Positions 28,498 through 41,319 are shown, counted from the first letter of the stretch. The stretch is DNA of 64,000 nucleotides from Unio delphinus (GCA_029339505.1 JAQISU010000096.1:4077501-4141500); one strand, 5' to 3'. A program made the numbers and translations. The notes: a model not told the origin generated them from the letters alone.

Positions 28498-28519
28498 TTG
28501 AATAGATCATGATATTATA

Positions 28520-28985
28520 ATGTCATATCTTCACGAAATGATCACCTTGATTCCTGGTCAGGTGAAAACAATTACAATCAGAACTTGCAAGTAAATGTGG
28601 AACAAAAATAACAATGAAGTAGGATCAAATTGCGAGTGGTGGTCCAAACAAATTATCATTCAATAAAACTCTGCTCAAATATCTTAACAAAGCTTTACAA
28701 TCAAAGACCGGAGTTCAACTCCAACTTTCCCAGAGTTCCATTAAAGACTCAATTAAAACAGGTGGTATATTTCCACTCTTTGCAGCTTTACCTGCGTTAA
28801 TAGCTGCTGTGGTCCCAAATATTGCAAAAACAGCTGCACTTAGTGTTTTAAACTTTGCTGCAGGAGGTCTTGTTAAAATGGATGTTGATAACATAACGGG
28901 AAATTATTTGTTTTCTTTTTTCTTTTTTTTAAAGAGGAAAGAGACCAAGACTAGCAGGAACTCTTCGATATGGAAAAGGTCTGAT
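28520..28985 (+). pseudogene. Decayed basic core protein
   Basis: Counterpart of the gene at 16572: begins MSY, has a TLIPGQ block, KTGVQLQLSQSSIKDSIKTG and the hydrophobic segment GIFPLFAALPALIAAVVPNI. It is broken by stops and by a T-rich insertion near 28910; the tail again ends with a RLAGT-like repeat. Confidence 0.75.
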
Positions 28986-28989
28986 ACTT

Positions 28990-29421
28990 GATACTTCCAA
29001 AGTCTAATTTTGATTTAATTAATGCTGCTGAAAATAAAACATACACAAAAAACAACTTTAGAGGTGGTTTATGCGTGATCAATTGCAAAAACAACCAAAT
29101 AATATTGAAACCGGTATAATAAATCTTTACAACAGTTCTGACCCGGGATCTTATTGGTTAGCTTACGCGATTGATCCACATGAAATTGTTATTTTGATTC
29201 GTATGAACTGGAACCATCAAAAGAGTTTTTAAAATATGTCGACAAATTATAAAGCATTGCACTTAAAACTCCAATCTGGTATTCAACATTACCAACACAG
29301 ACAATAACTGATCCTCCAATATGTGCCCGTGAAGCAAGTGTTGTACTCGGCGTTGTATCAAAATCAACCAATCCACCCTATACAATTGTGCATGATTATA
29401 CAGGTAGCCACTATAATTTTT
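28990..29421 (+). pseudogene. Decayed adenain-like protease
   Basis: Aligns with the protease at 17039 in alternating frames: SNFDLINAAE, MRDQLQKQPNNIETGIINL, YWLAYAIDP and a PPICARE cysteine block. The catalytic His position is Tyr (GSYWLAY), and there are at least two frameshifts, so it is inactive. Its C-terminus lacks the palindrome found in the intact gene. Confidence 0.75.
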
Positions 29422-29440
29422 AACAGATCTTTAAAATACA

Positions 29441-30451
29441 ATGGCATATATTTACGGAAGATGTTCCTCTAAACGAAAACACATAACTGACGAAATATCA
29501 CACACAAATGTAAACAAAATCATTAATGATGAAATATTTGAATTACTAAATCTTGCAAATCTAGATCCAAACGAAGTGGTTGTATTTCAAGATAAGCAAT
29601 GGAAATTAAAAACGTGTAATCTTTCACTGAACGTTATTATCGTTAAAATTAATGCAATAACTGAAACTATTATAGCTGAGTTTGATAGTAATAGAAAAAT
29701 GAAGCCCGGTGTTGTTATGTCAACGATATTAGATAATATTCATGGTCGAGTACAAAATATGGTGATGCAATAACTGGTTCTCTCAATATGACTAATAATA
29801 ACATTACTGGTCTTGGAGTTGTTATGTCAACGATATTAGATAATATTCATGGTCGAGTACAAAATATGGTGATGCAATAACTGGTTCTCTCAATATGACT
29901 ATAATAACATTACTGGTCTTGGAGAACCAGAATGATGACGCTGCAACAAAGAAATACGTCATCGATTAAAAAAACTCACAATGATGGACTTATAAATACT
30001 GGAATGACCTTTTTGAGAACTGATTTTTCTAATCATGTACAACTGATTATGAATTTTCGACGAAACATTAATAGAAACATTAATGATTTGTTTTGGAAAT
30101 CCATCAGTCGCTGATATTAAGATCTCTGATATAAAAAGGATCACCGAAAGCATAGTATATACGATAGCGTCTGGACAAGTATTATGGTCATCGCCATATA
30201 AATTTATTAAACATCGCGATGAGGTTACCGGTATACACAGGTTTTCAGTACTAAGTGTTACAATATTTACAATATCTACTACAATACCAAAGCGTTATCC
30301 TCTGACACAGTCAGGCAGATCTTTTGGATCTATGTTAGTATTACTAGATCAAAACGACGAAGTAACATCTGAAGTGGAACCCGACGAAAAAATACTCGGC
30401 TTGATTTATAATTGGTGTTTTCAATTAGTCACTATACAAACACCTACTTAA
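29441..30451 (+). pseudogene. Decayed fibre-like gene with tail-fibre-type motif
   Basis: The first 110 codons are open and align with the protein at 17501 (IYGR, DEIFELLNLANLDPNEVVVF). A frameshift then leads into a segment reading GDAITGSLNMTNNNITGLG and, after another shift, DDAATKKYV, a combination typical of trimeric tail-fibre proteins of phages and large viruses. A 107-bp tandem duplication (29711-29817 and 29818-29923) spans it. The last part (30083-30451) is open and beta-rich. Confidence 0.7.
29711..29923 (+). repeat. 107-bp tandem duplication in the fibre relic
   Basis: Two adjacent copies starting GTTGTTATGTCAACGATATT; the second lacks about one base in the Asn codons. It duplicates the GSLNMTNNNITGLG segment. 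Confidence 0.9.
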
Positions 30452-30456
30452 ATATA

Positions 30457-30903
30457 ATGATCTGCCAACAGTACAGGTACAATCAGGTGCGTGAATGGCA
30501 AAAAATACACTATTCAATATACTTGGTGAGTATACAGCAAAAGTAAAAATCATATCGCAGACGTGTAGTTGTTGAATTTGTATATTTAGTGTCTGCTGTT
30601 ATCGCCGAACCCGACGTATTGATATCAGCAATAACACCAACGCAAGTGATGGCACCCAGTAGTTGTAACAATTTGTTTCAGCTGCAACAACAGTTGCTGA
30701 TGTTCTCAATATCGTTGCAAAAACAAATATCCGCATGGAGCAAAAATAAGATACATGAGTATATAATAAAGTTGCATACGGCGACGATAGCAGACTCCAC
30801 ACTATCTTCATTGATATCACCGTCTTTGTGATGGAATATTATCGGATATCGATTTTACAGAAATGATCAAAATTTACAAGGAAATGACTATGATTTAGAA
30901 GAA

Positions 30904-30958
<55 letters not shown>

Positions 30959-30970
30959 TCATCAGCGTAA
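30457..30970 (+). pseudogene. Decayed membrane protein gene
   Basis: Counterpart of 18602: RYNQVREW at the start, SKNKIHEYIIKLHTATIADS in the C-terminal half, and an Asn tail encoded by the AAT repeat at 30906-30957. The hydrophobic pair is eroded. Confidence 0.65.
30906..30957 (+). repeat. (AAT)n microsatellite at the penton start
   Basis: About 17 AAT units run directly into the ATG of the decayed penton gene. The intact element has a short AAT tract at the same place (19052-19070). Confidence 0.9.
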
Positions 30971-32418
30971 GAACTACTGGAACATATCGTCGTTAATACA
31001 AATCCGTCAAAGATTCTGATGATATTAGCTTGCTCAACCAATCCTGAATTTAGCGTCAACTTTCCATCTGCTTTTCCAGCAAAAGAAAATGCGCTTGTAC
31101 AATTACGAGTATATCATAGTTGGCCAAATATTAGATTAAAATCATTCGGTAGATTACAGGCGAATAATACTTTGGTATTTGCAAATAAAAACAAACCAGA
31201 TGGAAACTCAGATTGGTATGTTGTTGCTATTCCAACTGGTAATTATCCAATCGAAAAAAATCAAGGATGACTTTCAACGCAGAATAAAATCTATTACAGC
31301 TTTTCACGAACCAACATTATCACCTGCGATTGAAATAAACTCTCTAGATTATGTTTCAGATATTTATCACTGATCGATTAGATCAGTTTTAGGATGGCCT
31401 GAAGTTCCACCAGAATATTATGGACGACCAGAAGCAAACGCAAAGATTTATTTCACGGACAAGAAAATATTTATAGAGCTTCCAGAATATAGAAAAGAAT
31501 ATTCGTGGTAGTTTACAGAACCACAGAGAGATAGATACGGTAATATAAATTCTGATGAAAAATTATATAATGTTAAACCTGATCGTATAAAACATTCATG
31601 GATAGGATTAGATATATATGCTTCTATTAGAGATACTGCTGATGCTAGTAAATGGATTGTCTTCCAAAGACGGATGAGAATATATTCCAACCTAATCAAA
31701 CACTAATATAAACAATCATTTGGTAGACTGCACAATTCAATTGCCATTACTACTACATTTTGTTAATTAAATGATGAAATGCAACTTATTATTAAGTTAA
31801 TAGAACATTTGAAACAGATTGTTTTAGATCTCGACTATCTTAATAAAATTGTTATTGAAAGTATCGCCCAACACGATCAACTTTCATCTAAAAAAATATC
31901 ATATAAACAAATATTCCTTAATCCTTTTAAAATAAACGAAGCAGAATTAGCAACATTTGTAATACCAGAACTTAAAACCGACGAACTAAAGAAATCACCC
32001 AAGTTCTTATGAACGAAAACTTTCCACAAATCGTTGAATCATGGAGAAAAACAGCCCCACCAGCAACTATTCTCAAACATAAATATGGTCCATACGGTGG
32101 AGGTAATCATATTTCACCAGGAGTTGTAAATATAGCATCAACGATTTCAGTCAATCTTGTATGGGATGTAATTGATGGTAGCTTTCAAGCAAATCTTGAA
32201 GTATCAAATCAAGCTCAGCAAGGATATATTCTTTGATCATTTACTCCGTTAGTACCGCTTAACTTTTGGTTGCACAAGAATCCATTAATCCGGTTTATAT
32301 ACGATGTCATAATTCGTTATTATCAAAGTTACATTTCAAACTTACTAACCAAAGCGGATACCTTCTAGATTTAAGACATTGTGTATTATCAATAAATCTC
32401 TACATAAAATCTAATTAA
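30956..32418 (+). pseudogene. Decayed penton-like gene
   Basis: Aligns with 19068-20402: NPEFSVNFPSAFPAKENAL, VQLRVYHSWPNIR, DWYVVAIPTGNYPIE, and the C-terminal SNQAQQGYIL. It has an in-frame stop four codons after the ATG, several later stops and frameshifts (31265, 31371, 31510, 32007 and others). Confidence 0.8.
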
Positions 32419-32439
32419 TCAAAGGGATATATTAATATA

Positions 32440-33430
32440 ATGTACCAACACGTGAGAATTTTTATTCACGGCAAAGAGGTACTTGAAAATGTCATCAGAA
32501 CAATATTTACAATACACCCAATCGGGGTAGAACAATTTAGTGTTGACAAAATTATTGATGAATACGGCAAAGAAGACTTTTTGTCGACACAGGAACAATT
32601 AATGAACTGCGACGAGAACATTATTATGATCAAGTGTTATAGAGATTAGACTCTGAATTATACACATTCCTAAATTAAATTAAATCAGATCAAAAAATGT
32701 TATCTAATTCTTTAGATTGATGGGTGACACAAGATATTTCACCCGACACAAATAAATCACAGAACTATTTTATTATTTATCTGATTTGTTTTTTCAAGAA
32801 GACATTTTGTGATTTTAGTGAATTTGTTTTACATTTATGCATTTTGTAAAGCATATTTTAGTCAATTTTATCATAGAAAATCTGGCAGTTTTATATTTAT
32901 TGAATGGTCAATACCCCAGAGGTTCTTAATTTTTTTTAAAGATCTGTTGATCATTTTTGCATTAAACATAATCCAAAACTAAAAGGGTCAAAAGTGATGA
33001 TCCAAACAATATTGCATTTACTGTCGGGATAAATAAATATCTTGAAAAATTACATTCTCAGCTACCATTCCAAACAGCAGTAAATAAGGGAAGATTTTGA
33101 ATATGAGGAAATTAAACGAAGGAGAGAATTATTTTCACCAAGTAAAAAACAAATCAGAAGAAACAACCGGAAGTGCTATTTCTACTCAAGGAAGTGGTCT
33201 TATTTTTTGTCCATACAATGTCCTTGCTGATGTTGAATGATTAGAAATTCTGATTGGAGGAAAACGTGAAGGTTATAATTTTTCAGGAATTATTAATGAA
33301 ATATCTTATATTTGTCGACGATTATTTGCAGACAGCATCGTGAATATTAATGTTAATGGGTCTGTCATTGATGAAATCGCTCACAGTCATCACAGCGAAG
33401 ACATCGTTGATTGAATAAACAAATAATAAA
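32440..33430 (+). pseudogene. Further relic frames after the penton gene
   Basis: A 69-codon open frame at 32440-32649 (YQHVRIFIHGKEVLENVI) follows a TTAATATAATG start context; family unknown. From 32990 to 33420, decayed frames read GINKYLEKLHSQLPFQTAV and REL FSPSKKQIRRN, then a copy of the module seen at 26820-26960 (GLIFCPYNVLADVE, INEISYICRRLF). The flank after it (TAAATAAGATTATTATATATAATG) also matches the sequence after the first copy. Confidence 0.5.
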
Positions 33431-33811
33431 TAAGATTATTATATATAATGCTTAACACAGACTAATTACAGTCAGGGTGATAAATTCGCGCTTACCAGTC
33501 TATAAAGCGAGTTTTCAATATTTTCTTTATTGGGTAATGATTAACAAGATTGATAAATTGATATATTAAATGAATATATGCAGGATTTTTACTTACATAA
33601 ACAATATTTAAAAAGAACTTAAGATAGTATACAATTAATGTCAACCTAATGATTCAAGAAGCTGAAATCTTGATGTAACAAGTTCTAGACTATAGGTTTC
33701 ATGCAGGCTACTGGTACATGATAGCAGACATAAAATAGATAACCATAATGTGAAACTAAAACAAAAGGGCACCAGAACTTAAGGCTCCATTCATCCCTGC
33801 TGATAATTGTA

Positions 33812-35166
33812 TTATTTAGCACCTGAATTTTTCTGATATCCAATCTTAGTATCGTTGTACAACCTTTTATATTTCTCCTTTTCAGCCTCTACTTCTTTCA
33901 ACTGTGTTTGCAATTGCATGAGTTCATCTTCCTTCTTTTGAAGAGCTAGATCCCATTCCCTTTTCTTCTTACTCATTTCGATCCTGAATTTTTGTCCCAG
34001 AAATTGTTCGGCTTCTCCAAGCTCCTCATACTTGGTAACAAGAAGCTTAAGTTTTGACAAAAGTTGGTTCGGTTCCGGTGTAACGCCAACCTTTTGCAAG
34101 CCCTCATCAAGACTTTGAGAAACTGCAGACTTGTCACTCTGTGCTCTTCTGATGATATTATTTGGCCACTCACGTGGCGGCTGCAGCTGCGTACGTCTAT
34201 GTATTTTGGGCGATCTATTAAATTCTATTGGCTTATTGTTACTATCATTGTTCGAAGTAGTTAAATCAATAGATTTTAATTTATCAATATATGACGCAAA
34301 TTCATCGTACTCACGACCAATTTCTTCTAGAACTGTTCGCAGTTCCAGAAAGTGATGCTTAGCATTTTCGGGTTCTCTTTGAAGCATATCTATGATACCA
34401 AGGGCATCAGTTATTCCCTGAGGAGTAAACCCTTTGTTTTGTCTAAGAAAATGTTTCCTTCGCAACTCAGCTTTGTACTTATCTGCTAAAGAAATCTCCA
34501 GGTGTATGTATTGTTGAAGCTCTCTTTCTAAAAGCTGAAGTGCTTCTAAAATGGACATCACGGCGTTGTCGTGCACTCCGAGTGCCGTCCTCTGAATTTG
34601 GACTATCATTCGCCCTTCTTTCGATATATCTAACGATCGAAAAGCCCCGGGTCCAGGAACAACGTGAAGTTTTGTCAGGACAAGGGTACGATCTTCGATC
34701 CAATCTCGACATTGACGAACTATCCGAGTGGAATGTCGTTTTCCCTCGGTCTCTTGATCTAAGACCTTTTTCCTCGATTTGACCAATTTTTCCACGTCAT
34801 CCATCAAATTGGAGAAAACATCCTGTGTCTTCCTTGGTGCACCTTTAGCTGATTTGCGACCCCGGGAAACAACGTCTCTGATTTTTGCGTCAATTTCTCT
34901 TGATTGTTCAATGATTTCACTATTGGTTTTCGCGACTGCCTCGCAGTCCTGGTGCAGTTTTTCTATCACGTTCTTACAGCGTTTAAGCTGCCGCTCAGAA
35001 TCCTTTATGGTTCTCTTAACGGATTCCCATACTTCCTTCTCCGTTAAAGCTGGCGGTTGAGTGGAATCATCCTCTGGAGGTTCTGTAAGATAAACTCCCG
35101 ATCGCCTCTCCTCACGCAATAGAAAATCCGCCATTTCTTTGAGATTACTGTCTAGTTCCGTTTGTA
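33812..35166 (-). CDS. CARD/coiled-coil protein, exon 3 (terminal)
   Basis: The long terminal exon encodes 450 complete residues after a split codon. The acceptor is TTTCTTTATTTCAG at 35167-35180 and the frame is open upstream of the first Met (35134), so that Met need not be the start. The protein is highly charged with heptad-rich regions (about first 150 residues, 200-290 and the last 70: KKREWDLALQKKEDELMQLQ), joined by a basic linker (EFNRSPKIHRRTQLQ). No known enzyme fold is seen. With exons 2 and 1 it forms a 551-aa CARD plus coiled-coil protein, the layout of signalling scaffolds, though I cannot assign an orthologue. Confidence 0.85.
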
Positions 35167-36118
35167 CTGAAATAAAGAAAATAACATCAATACATTTCTC
35201 TGTACAATTTCGTGAAGCACTATGTTTAGAAATGCATGCATAGCAATTCGAATAAGAAAATAATCCTTATCGAGATTTGGTTTTATAAAATACATATTTT
35301 TGTTTTAAAAGGTAAGGCTATGCTGGTTGTTTCCATTAACTATTATAAGCTAGGCATAAAAAATAATAACAGCCTGATTGTTTGTTGGTTTTAAGAAGAA
35401 TTTAAATACTGACTGAAAAGTGATGTGAAACATGAACAGGTTAAATCAATATTTTTACGTAGTTTGACATGTTTGGTCGGAAGGTGTAATATTCAGTATA
35501 TATGAGTGCATTCTGCCATGGTTCTTCGTCATGTCATAATTGTATGCAGCAGCTTCACTGTCGTCAAATGTTTTCTCATCAGCAGCAGCAACAACAAATG
35601 CTATATACACCTCAGAAAGAATTTGACATCACACATACTTATGTATTTAATGTACAAGGAAATCATCTAAAATGACTCAGAATCGATTTTTATTTCTCGT
35701 AACTGATGTACTAACAACTGGGTGAATTTATGTCACGATTTCATAATTGAAAGCAAACACGTGAAAAGTAAGCACGTACAGAGAGTGAAAGTGAAATATA
35801 CCTCTGAGTATGAAGTCAAAGTTCGCAGGCAAAACAACGACAATGTGGAAAGAAATCAAGTGGTTTGACCACAATATATAACCACAATATGTATGGGTTG
35901 TTTTGGCCTATATTGAAACTGCAACACTTGAAGATTATGTCATGCAGAGAGAAATAAGAGTGAAATGCCTTGTCCAACGACACACAACGGTAGGCGATCT
36001 GGGATGATTCAATGGTGGGAATGAAACCAACATCCTTCTGATCACGAACCCAACCAATAAACTACCTCGGCTATATTTATAAAGAACGTTAAGTTCATGT
36101 AATGCAAGCTTAACGTAC

Positions 36119-36287
36119 GTTGTTTCAGGATCGCAATCTCTTCCCTGACGTCCATCAATAGATGCACTATTCGACCTTGACCCGTCTTTAAGAGGCTGTC
36201 AATTAATAAGGGGTAAGTGTTGCTCCCTGACTTCGTTAGGAGAATCTCGAGAAAGACTTGCCTTCTGTCATGCTCATCCTCGATTTG
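36119..36287 (-). CDS. CARD/coiled-coil protein, exon 2 (second half of the CARD)
   Basis: A 169-nt exon between an acceptor (TTTATTTTCAAACAG) and a donor (GTACGT). It starts in phase 0 and leaves one base (C), which joins TA of exon 3 to make Leu. It encodes IEDEHDRRQVFLEILLTKSG, then NTYPLLIDSLLKTGQGRIVH, the classical C-terminal half of a caspase-recruitment domain (helices 3-6). Confidence 0.85.
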
Positions 36288-37883
36288 CTGTTTGAAAATA
36301 AATATATCGATTAGAGTTTTTCAAAACATTATGCATAAGTGTTTACTTATTTATATATCTACTCAAGCTCGTACTTTTCTACCTACCCGCCTAACACCTT
36401 TCTTTGTTTGTATCAATCCAGCTAGTCAAAATAAAGCTTAAACAAAAACTAACAGTGTGCAGTCGAGAGAACATATATCCAAAACTATACTTATTTATAA
36501 TTCAAAACGTATGTAATATTCGATATAAAATTTTTGTTCCTTGCATAATTTTAGAATTTTACATTGTATATGAAGTTTAAAGATTGCGCAAATCAGTCCG
36601 TTTGCATTCATACACAAAAAAATCATTTTGCACTTTGTGTTCTTGTTTTGCTATGCACTGTTTTGTACATTATCTGTCATGAATGGTTACTATGGTTTGC
36701 ATTTTCCAGAAAACTAAGTTATAACAGGTCTATGATAGCTATATTGTTCTCTGTTCAAATATTCCTTTTACTGGTTGAAATGGACCAGCAGATGACTAAT
36801 TGGAGTTTTAAACCAGTTAACCTCACTTCAGCGTGGACTATGCACACATAAACAAATCAAACAAAATATACTGATTGTTCCCCCCCCCCCTCCCAATATC
36901 TATTCTACTATTAGTTATTTACTCATTGATGGACCACTTTTCTTACTGCTTACAGCTGGATCGCATTCCTTACTACCGGATTTTCTGTGAGGCGGCCAGA
37001 TCCCTCGTATTTAATTTAAACGAAACACTACCACACTATTGGGATCTTACTCCTGATAGAAAAGAATTTGATAAAATAATGTAATCGTGAAAACTCATGA
37101 TCACAAAACCAAATAAATGGAAATTAATTACACAAGAAAACCATGCAACAGAGGTTATCAGTGTGTTCAATATAAAAGCAGCAATATCGGTAACATCCCA
37201 ACAAGCAATAACGCGAACGTATTTACTCGTTTACACTGGAATATAGCGTGGTCAAAGTGATACAAAGCATCACTGAAGAGAATACAAAGGTTTACCTGTA
37301 TATTCCAATCATCAAAAAAAGCTTCAAGAACAATTCTGATTTACATATTGCATTCATTGATGTAAAATAAGATAAGCATTTTTAATTCTGACAGCAATAC
37401 GATCAAAACCATTCACAATGAATAGGGAATTACATTACATTTTTGAACTGGAAATGCACAACGTGAGGAAATTCACAGTGAACATGTGATACGATACGTT
37501 TCTCTTGTTAAATATACAACGCTTCAACAAAGATAGAATTTATAGAAAAAAAAGTTATATTCAAAGCAGTACATGACGACTCAGTGTATGAAGTTGTTAT
37601 TTTTTGATCAACCATTGGAATGGCAAAGGTTTCCATCAAACTAAAATGATGCAAAAAGCTTCAAGAAATTGTAAAAATAGAGAGAAAAAGTAGCAGTTAT
37701 AGATGGATGTTCTGTCGACCGGTTGATCACATAAAAAGATAATTCATCAATACTATTCTCAGGATGCTTGTATGCCATTTAATATGGCTGACACAGAACA
37801 GTATTTACAGTTGTCTTAAACCTGAATCAATGGTGGGAACCAATTGACTGTGAATAAAGAGAATATCATATATAATTGAAACA

Positions 37884-38090
37884 ATGGCTACGTACACATT
37901 GCATATGAGGGGTAGAAAAAGAATGGCTACGTACAATTTGCATATGCAAGGTATAAAAAGAATGGCTCCGTTAACATTGCACATGCAAAGTAGAAAAAGA
38001 ATGGCTACGTACACTTTACACATGCAAGGTAGAAAAAGAATGGTTACGTACACATTGCACATGCAAGGTAGAAAAAGATTTTGTACAGAA
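37884..38090 (+). repeat. 39-bp minisatellite, about five copies, in frame
   Basis: Each unit encodes 13 residues of the form RKRMATYTLHMQG; changes are mostly substitutions and the frame stays open for 73 codons. Confidence 0.85.
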
Positions 38091-40941
38091 TGGTCAATGT
38101 CATGACCCGTGACTAGCAAAATTTATCGTGCATAAATAAATATGCCTCCAGCTGAAGCGAGTTGGACAAAAACTACAACAATATTATTAGCATGGCACAG
38201 TCTCTTTGGTCGTTTGACAACTGATACATATAGAACTCCAAAGTTAAAAGTACTGCAAAACTGTAAAAATTTCACAAAATAATACAATGTTTGCAGACTA
38301 GTATCTCCAACATCAGGATGTTTACAAACTGGAAGACCTGAAAGTTGAGAATATTGAGGGTATTTTAACGAGCAAGAATTATTACCACGCGTCAAACAAA
38401 CTATATATATGTATATGAAACTGAAAATGTATTGAACAGAAAGGAATAAAATACAAACTGGACGATAAGATTTTTGGAGTGGACATCAGTTGCTAGGGTA
38501 GACGCTTACAAGCATGTTGAGTATTGAAGAACATGAATTTACGGCTAGCGGTAAAAAGTCTCATCATCTAGAGACGTCGACAGAAAAAAAGAATCTATTG
38601 GTTGAAAGTAGTTCTTTCTGCAAGATAGTAATGACCTGTCTGGTGAAGGATAAGAGGTGATGTTATCAACATCTATTACCACTGTGTCTTGAAATAACTT
38701 TACCTTTTACTAATAAACAAAAGTCTATGAATAGTTACTTTACCAACTATCAAACAACCTATCGTGTTGTCTGAGCTTCGTTTCTATCCTGTTGTTTCAT
38801 TTCGCTAATTTTTCCTGTCACTGTTCTAGTATGGTGTGTCTTATCTAAAAGGTCAAGCTTTCGATAGTTTAAATGCTGATGAATGGTTTATAATTTCCTA
38901 CCAATTTCAGCTTTTCGTGGATTTTTGTCTTTTATAAAGTTAATTTTATCATCATGCCTTTAGTCGTCTTTATCTTCCGTTTATTTGGCAAGAAAATTTG
39001 GGGAAAGGATTAATTGAGTTTATTATTAACCTTGTAACAAAAGCACCGCAGAAAAAAGCAATAAAGTGGCACAGAGAAAAGAATTTTTTTAAAAATATTC
39101 AATACATAAAGCAATTATGTCGTAGAAATGAAATAAAAAAGATTAATTAGCAACACGTAGAATCTTACAAATATCAAAAGACATCATGTCTGACACAACG
39201 TTCAACATATTTGGTGTCAATCTATCGACGCCTGCAGAAGATGGTTAAATTTCACTAAACCGAATGATGTAAGAAGCTATGACAATCCTTATAGTGATCG
39301 CTTCATTTCAAACTTATTTACTTCAGAAGAGTGATTTTGTCTTGAGTACTAAATTTCAATTTATTTCGTATTATGATTATCATTCTGATGATTATATAAT
39401 TTTATCGAACTTTAATCTCTGGAGTAAGATCCCAGTAACGCGATAAAAATAACTTAATAACGTAAACTGGGAGGTTTGTTGTATTAGATTTCTCGAGGTA
39501 AGACCAAAGAATCTAATCGACTATCGTATTTGAACTAATTTATCAACAAGAGAAAAACACGAACTCAGATACCTCAAATTGCTTGTAAGCTTTTTCATGT
39601 CACCATTATTTACAAAATGGTCTGTGGTTCATTACATGCATACGTTTTTGTTAATATATCATTTTAAGCATGAGAACGCTTTATAAGGCTCTTCCAAACA
39701 AGGTAGAAAAAAATTATATATTTCTTAATACTGTCTCCTTGTTTTATATGACATATAAATAAACTTGAAATAAAACCTATGGCAAGAATGTAAATACACA
39801 CAACTAACAAGGGAAATAACTCTTACGAGCTTGGTTAATATGGTGCTCTGCAGCAATGTATACATAGATATGAACATAGTAGATGAGGCAATTGTAATAG
39901 CTGGAGCGTTAATTATTCAATCAGTCATTCGCTTAAAATTTTTAAATATATACTTTTTTTGCTTGGTTGAAATTGTCGTCATTTCAATGTTTACTTAATT
40001 TTCCTGTTCAAATTTTTTGTGCACTATTTCTTTGAGCATACTTTTGTAAATATTTTAATGCATGTTTCCACCACAATCACACAAACGTGTAATCATCAAG
40101 TTCTTCCATCTGCTTGAATAATTAACACTCAATACAGCGTTAGGCTCGAGTATTTCTACGTTTCATCTCATTTGGCACTTTTATGTATCACAATTATAGC
40201 GTTTTATAAATTCCATTTATTTTGAGTAGTAAAATTTCATGAAGTATTTCATTGTTTAAATCGTATCTTACATGATTATTCTAATACAGTCCTGGACTTC
40301 CTCTCCGAAAATGTGATAGTACTCTAGTGTTTTCTTGTGTTGCTTTAGAAAGGAAAATTGTCGGCAATAAGTAGATAATCAGTGCCGTCGACACAGCACT
40401 CCTTGAACTGCGTTGAGAGGTATGTAGTTTGTTCAAGCAATTAAAAACATTCACTTCCTCTTTGCTTCATGGAACTGGACTACACTAGTTCCAAGTTTCA
40501 AGAAACTGATCTTTAAGTTACATTTACTCACAGGCAAAAAAGATAAATCAGGAATTGTTTTGCATAATGTTAATAACTCTGAAGATATCAATGATATGTT
40601 TGAGATGATTTACAAGATAAAATGTCAGTAATCTATAATAATAATAAATTTTAACAAGTATATAAAATAACAATCATAACAGCATGTATCGCCATGGATA
40701 CCGATAATTACTAATGTCTCTAATTGCCACACAGAGTATATACTATCGACTAGTTTCCGTAATAACATATTCATTCAAAACAAATGTTGATGTTCTTGGG
40801 ATGTCACAAAGTAAACCTCTTGATTGATGGTTATTTGACCTCTTTTCCAGGTCTCACGTTGAAACATCAAATTAAACAGGCTATAACGAATAACTGATCT
40901 GGTTTTATGAGGATCTGAGACAGTAACCTAAAGTAGTTATA

Positions 40942-41319
40942 ATGAATAATTTGTTTAATGAGAATTTAAAGAATGAAGCTAATGTAGGTATAATTAATAA
41001 TTTGTTTAATGAGAATTTAAAGAATGAAGCTAATGTAGGTATAATTAATAATTTGTTTAATGAGAATTTAAAGAATGAAGCTAATGTAGGTATAATTAAT
41101 AATTTGTTTAATGAGAATTTAAAGAATGAAGCTAATGTAGGTATAATTAATAATTTGTTTAATGAGAATTTAAAGAATGAAGCTAAAATAGTTATAGCGA
41201 ATAATGTGTTTAATGAGAATTTAAAGAATGAAGCTAAAGTAATTATAAAGAATAATGTGTGTAATGAGAATTTAAAGAATGAAGCTCATGTAGGTATAAT
41301 TAATAATTTATTTCACTAG
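40942..41319 (+). repeat. 51-bp minisatellite, about seven copies, in frame
   Basis: A 17-residue unit NNLFNENLKNEANVGII is repeated seven times in one 125-codon open frame starting with ATG. The first four copies are nearly identical; later ones diverge. No promoter or family is known, so coding status is open. Confidence 0.9.

Larger units (their letters stand above)
24085..33430 (+). mobile_element. Decayed Polinton-like relic(s), related to the intact element
   Basis: The left limit is set at AGCAGCAGAGAGGGCGAAC (24085-24103), which matches 16 of 19 bases of the intact element's tip; no right tip was found. The late cassette (27491-32418) is collinear with that of the intact element. The left arm lacks recognisable ATPase, integrase and PolB, and contains unknown decayed frames and an apparent inserted LTR. 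The block after 32440 repeats sequence found before the capsid gene, so remains of two copies may be joined here. Confidence 0.8.

Noticed and set aside
33812..35134. The 440-codon frame as a complete single-exon gene
   Set aside because: The frame is open upstream to a good splice acceptor, and phase-matched exons 1 and 2 complete a CARD.
33390..38000. Right terminal repeat of the 24-33 kb relic
   Set aside because: I searched by eye for the complement of AGCAGCAGAG followed by a G-rich stretch and GAAC and found no acceptable match.
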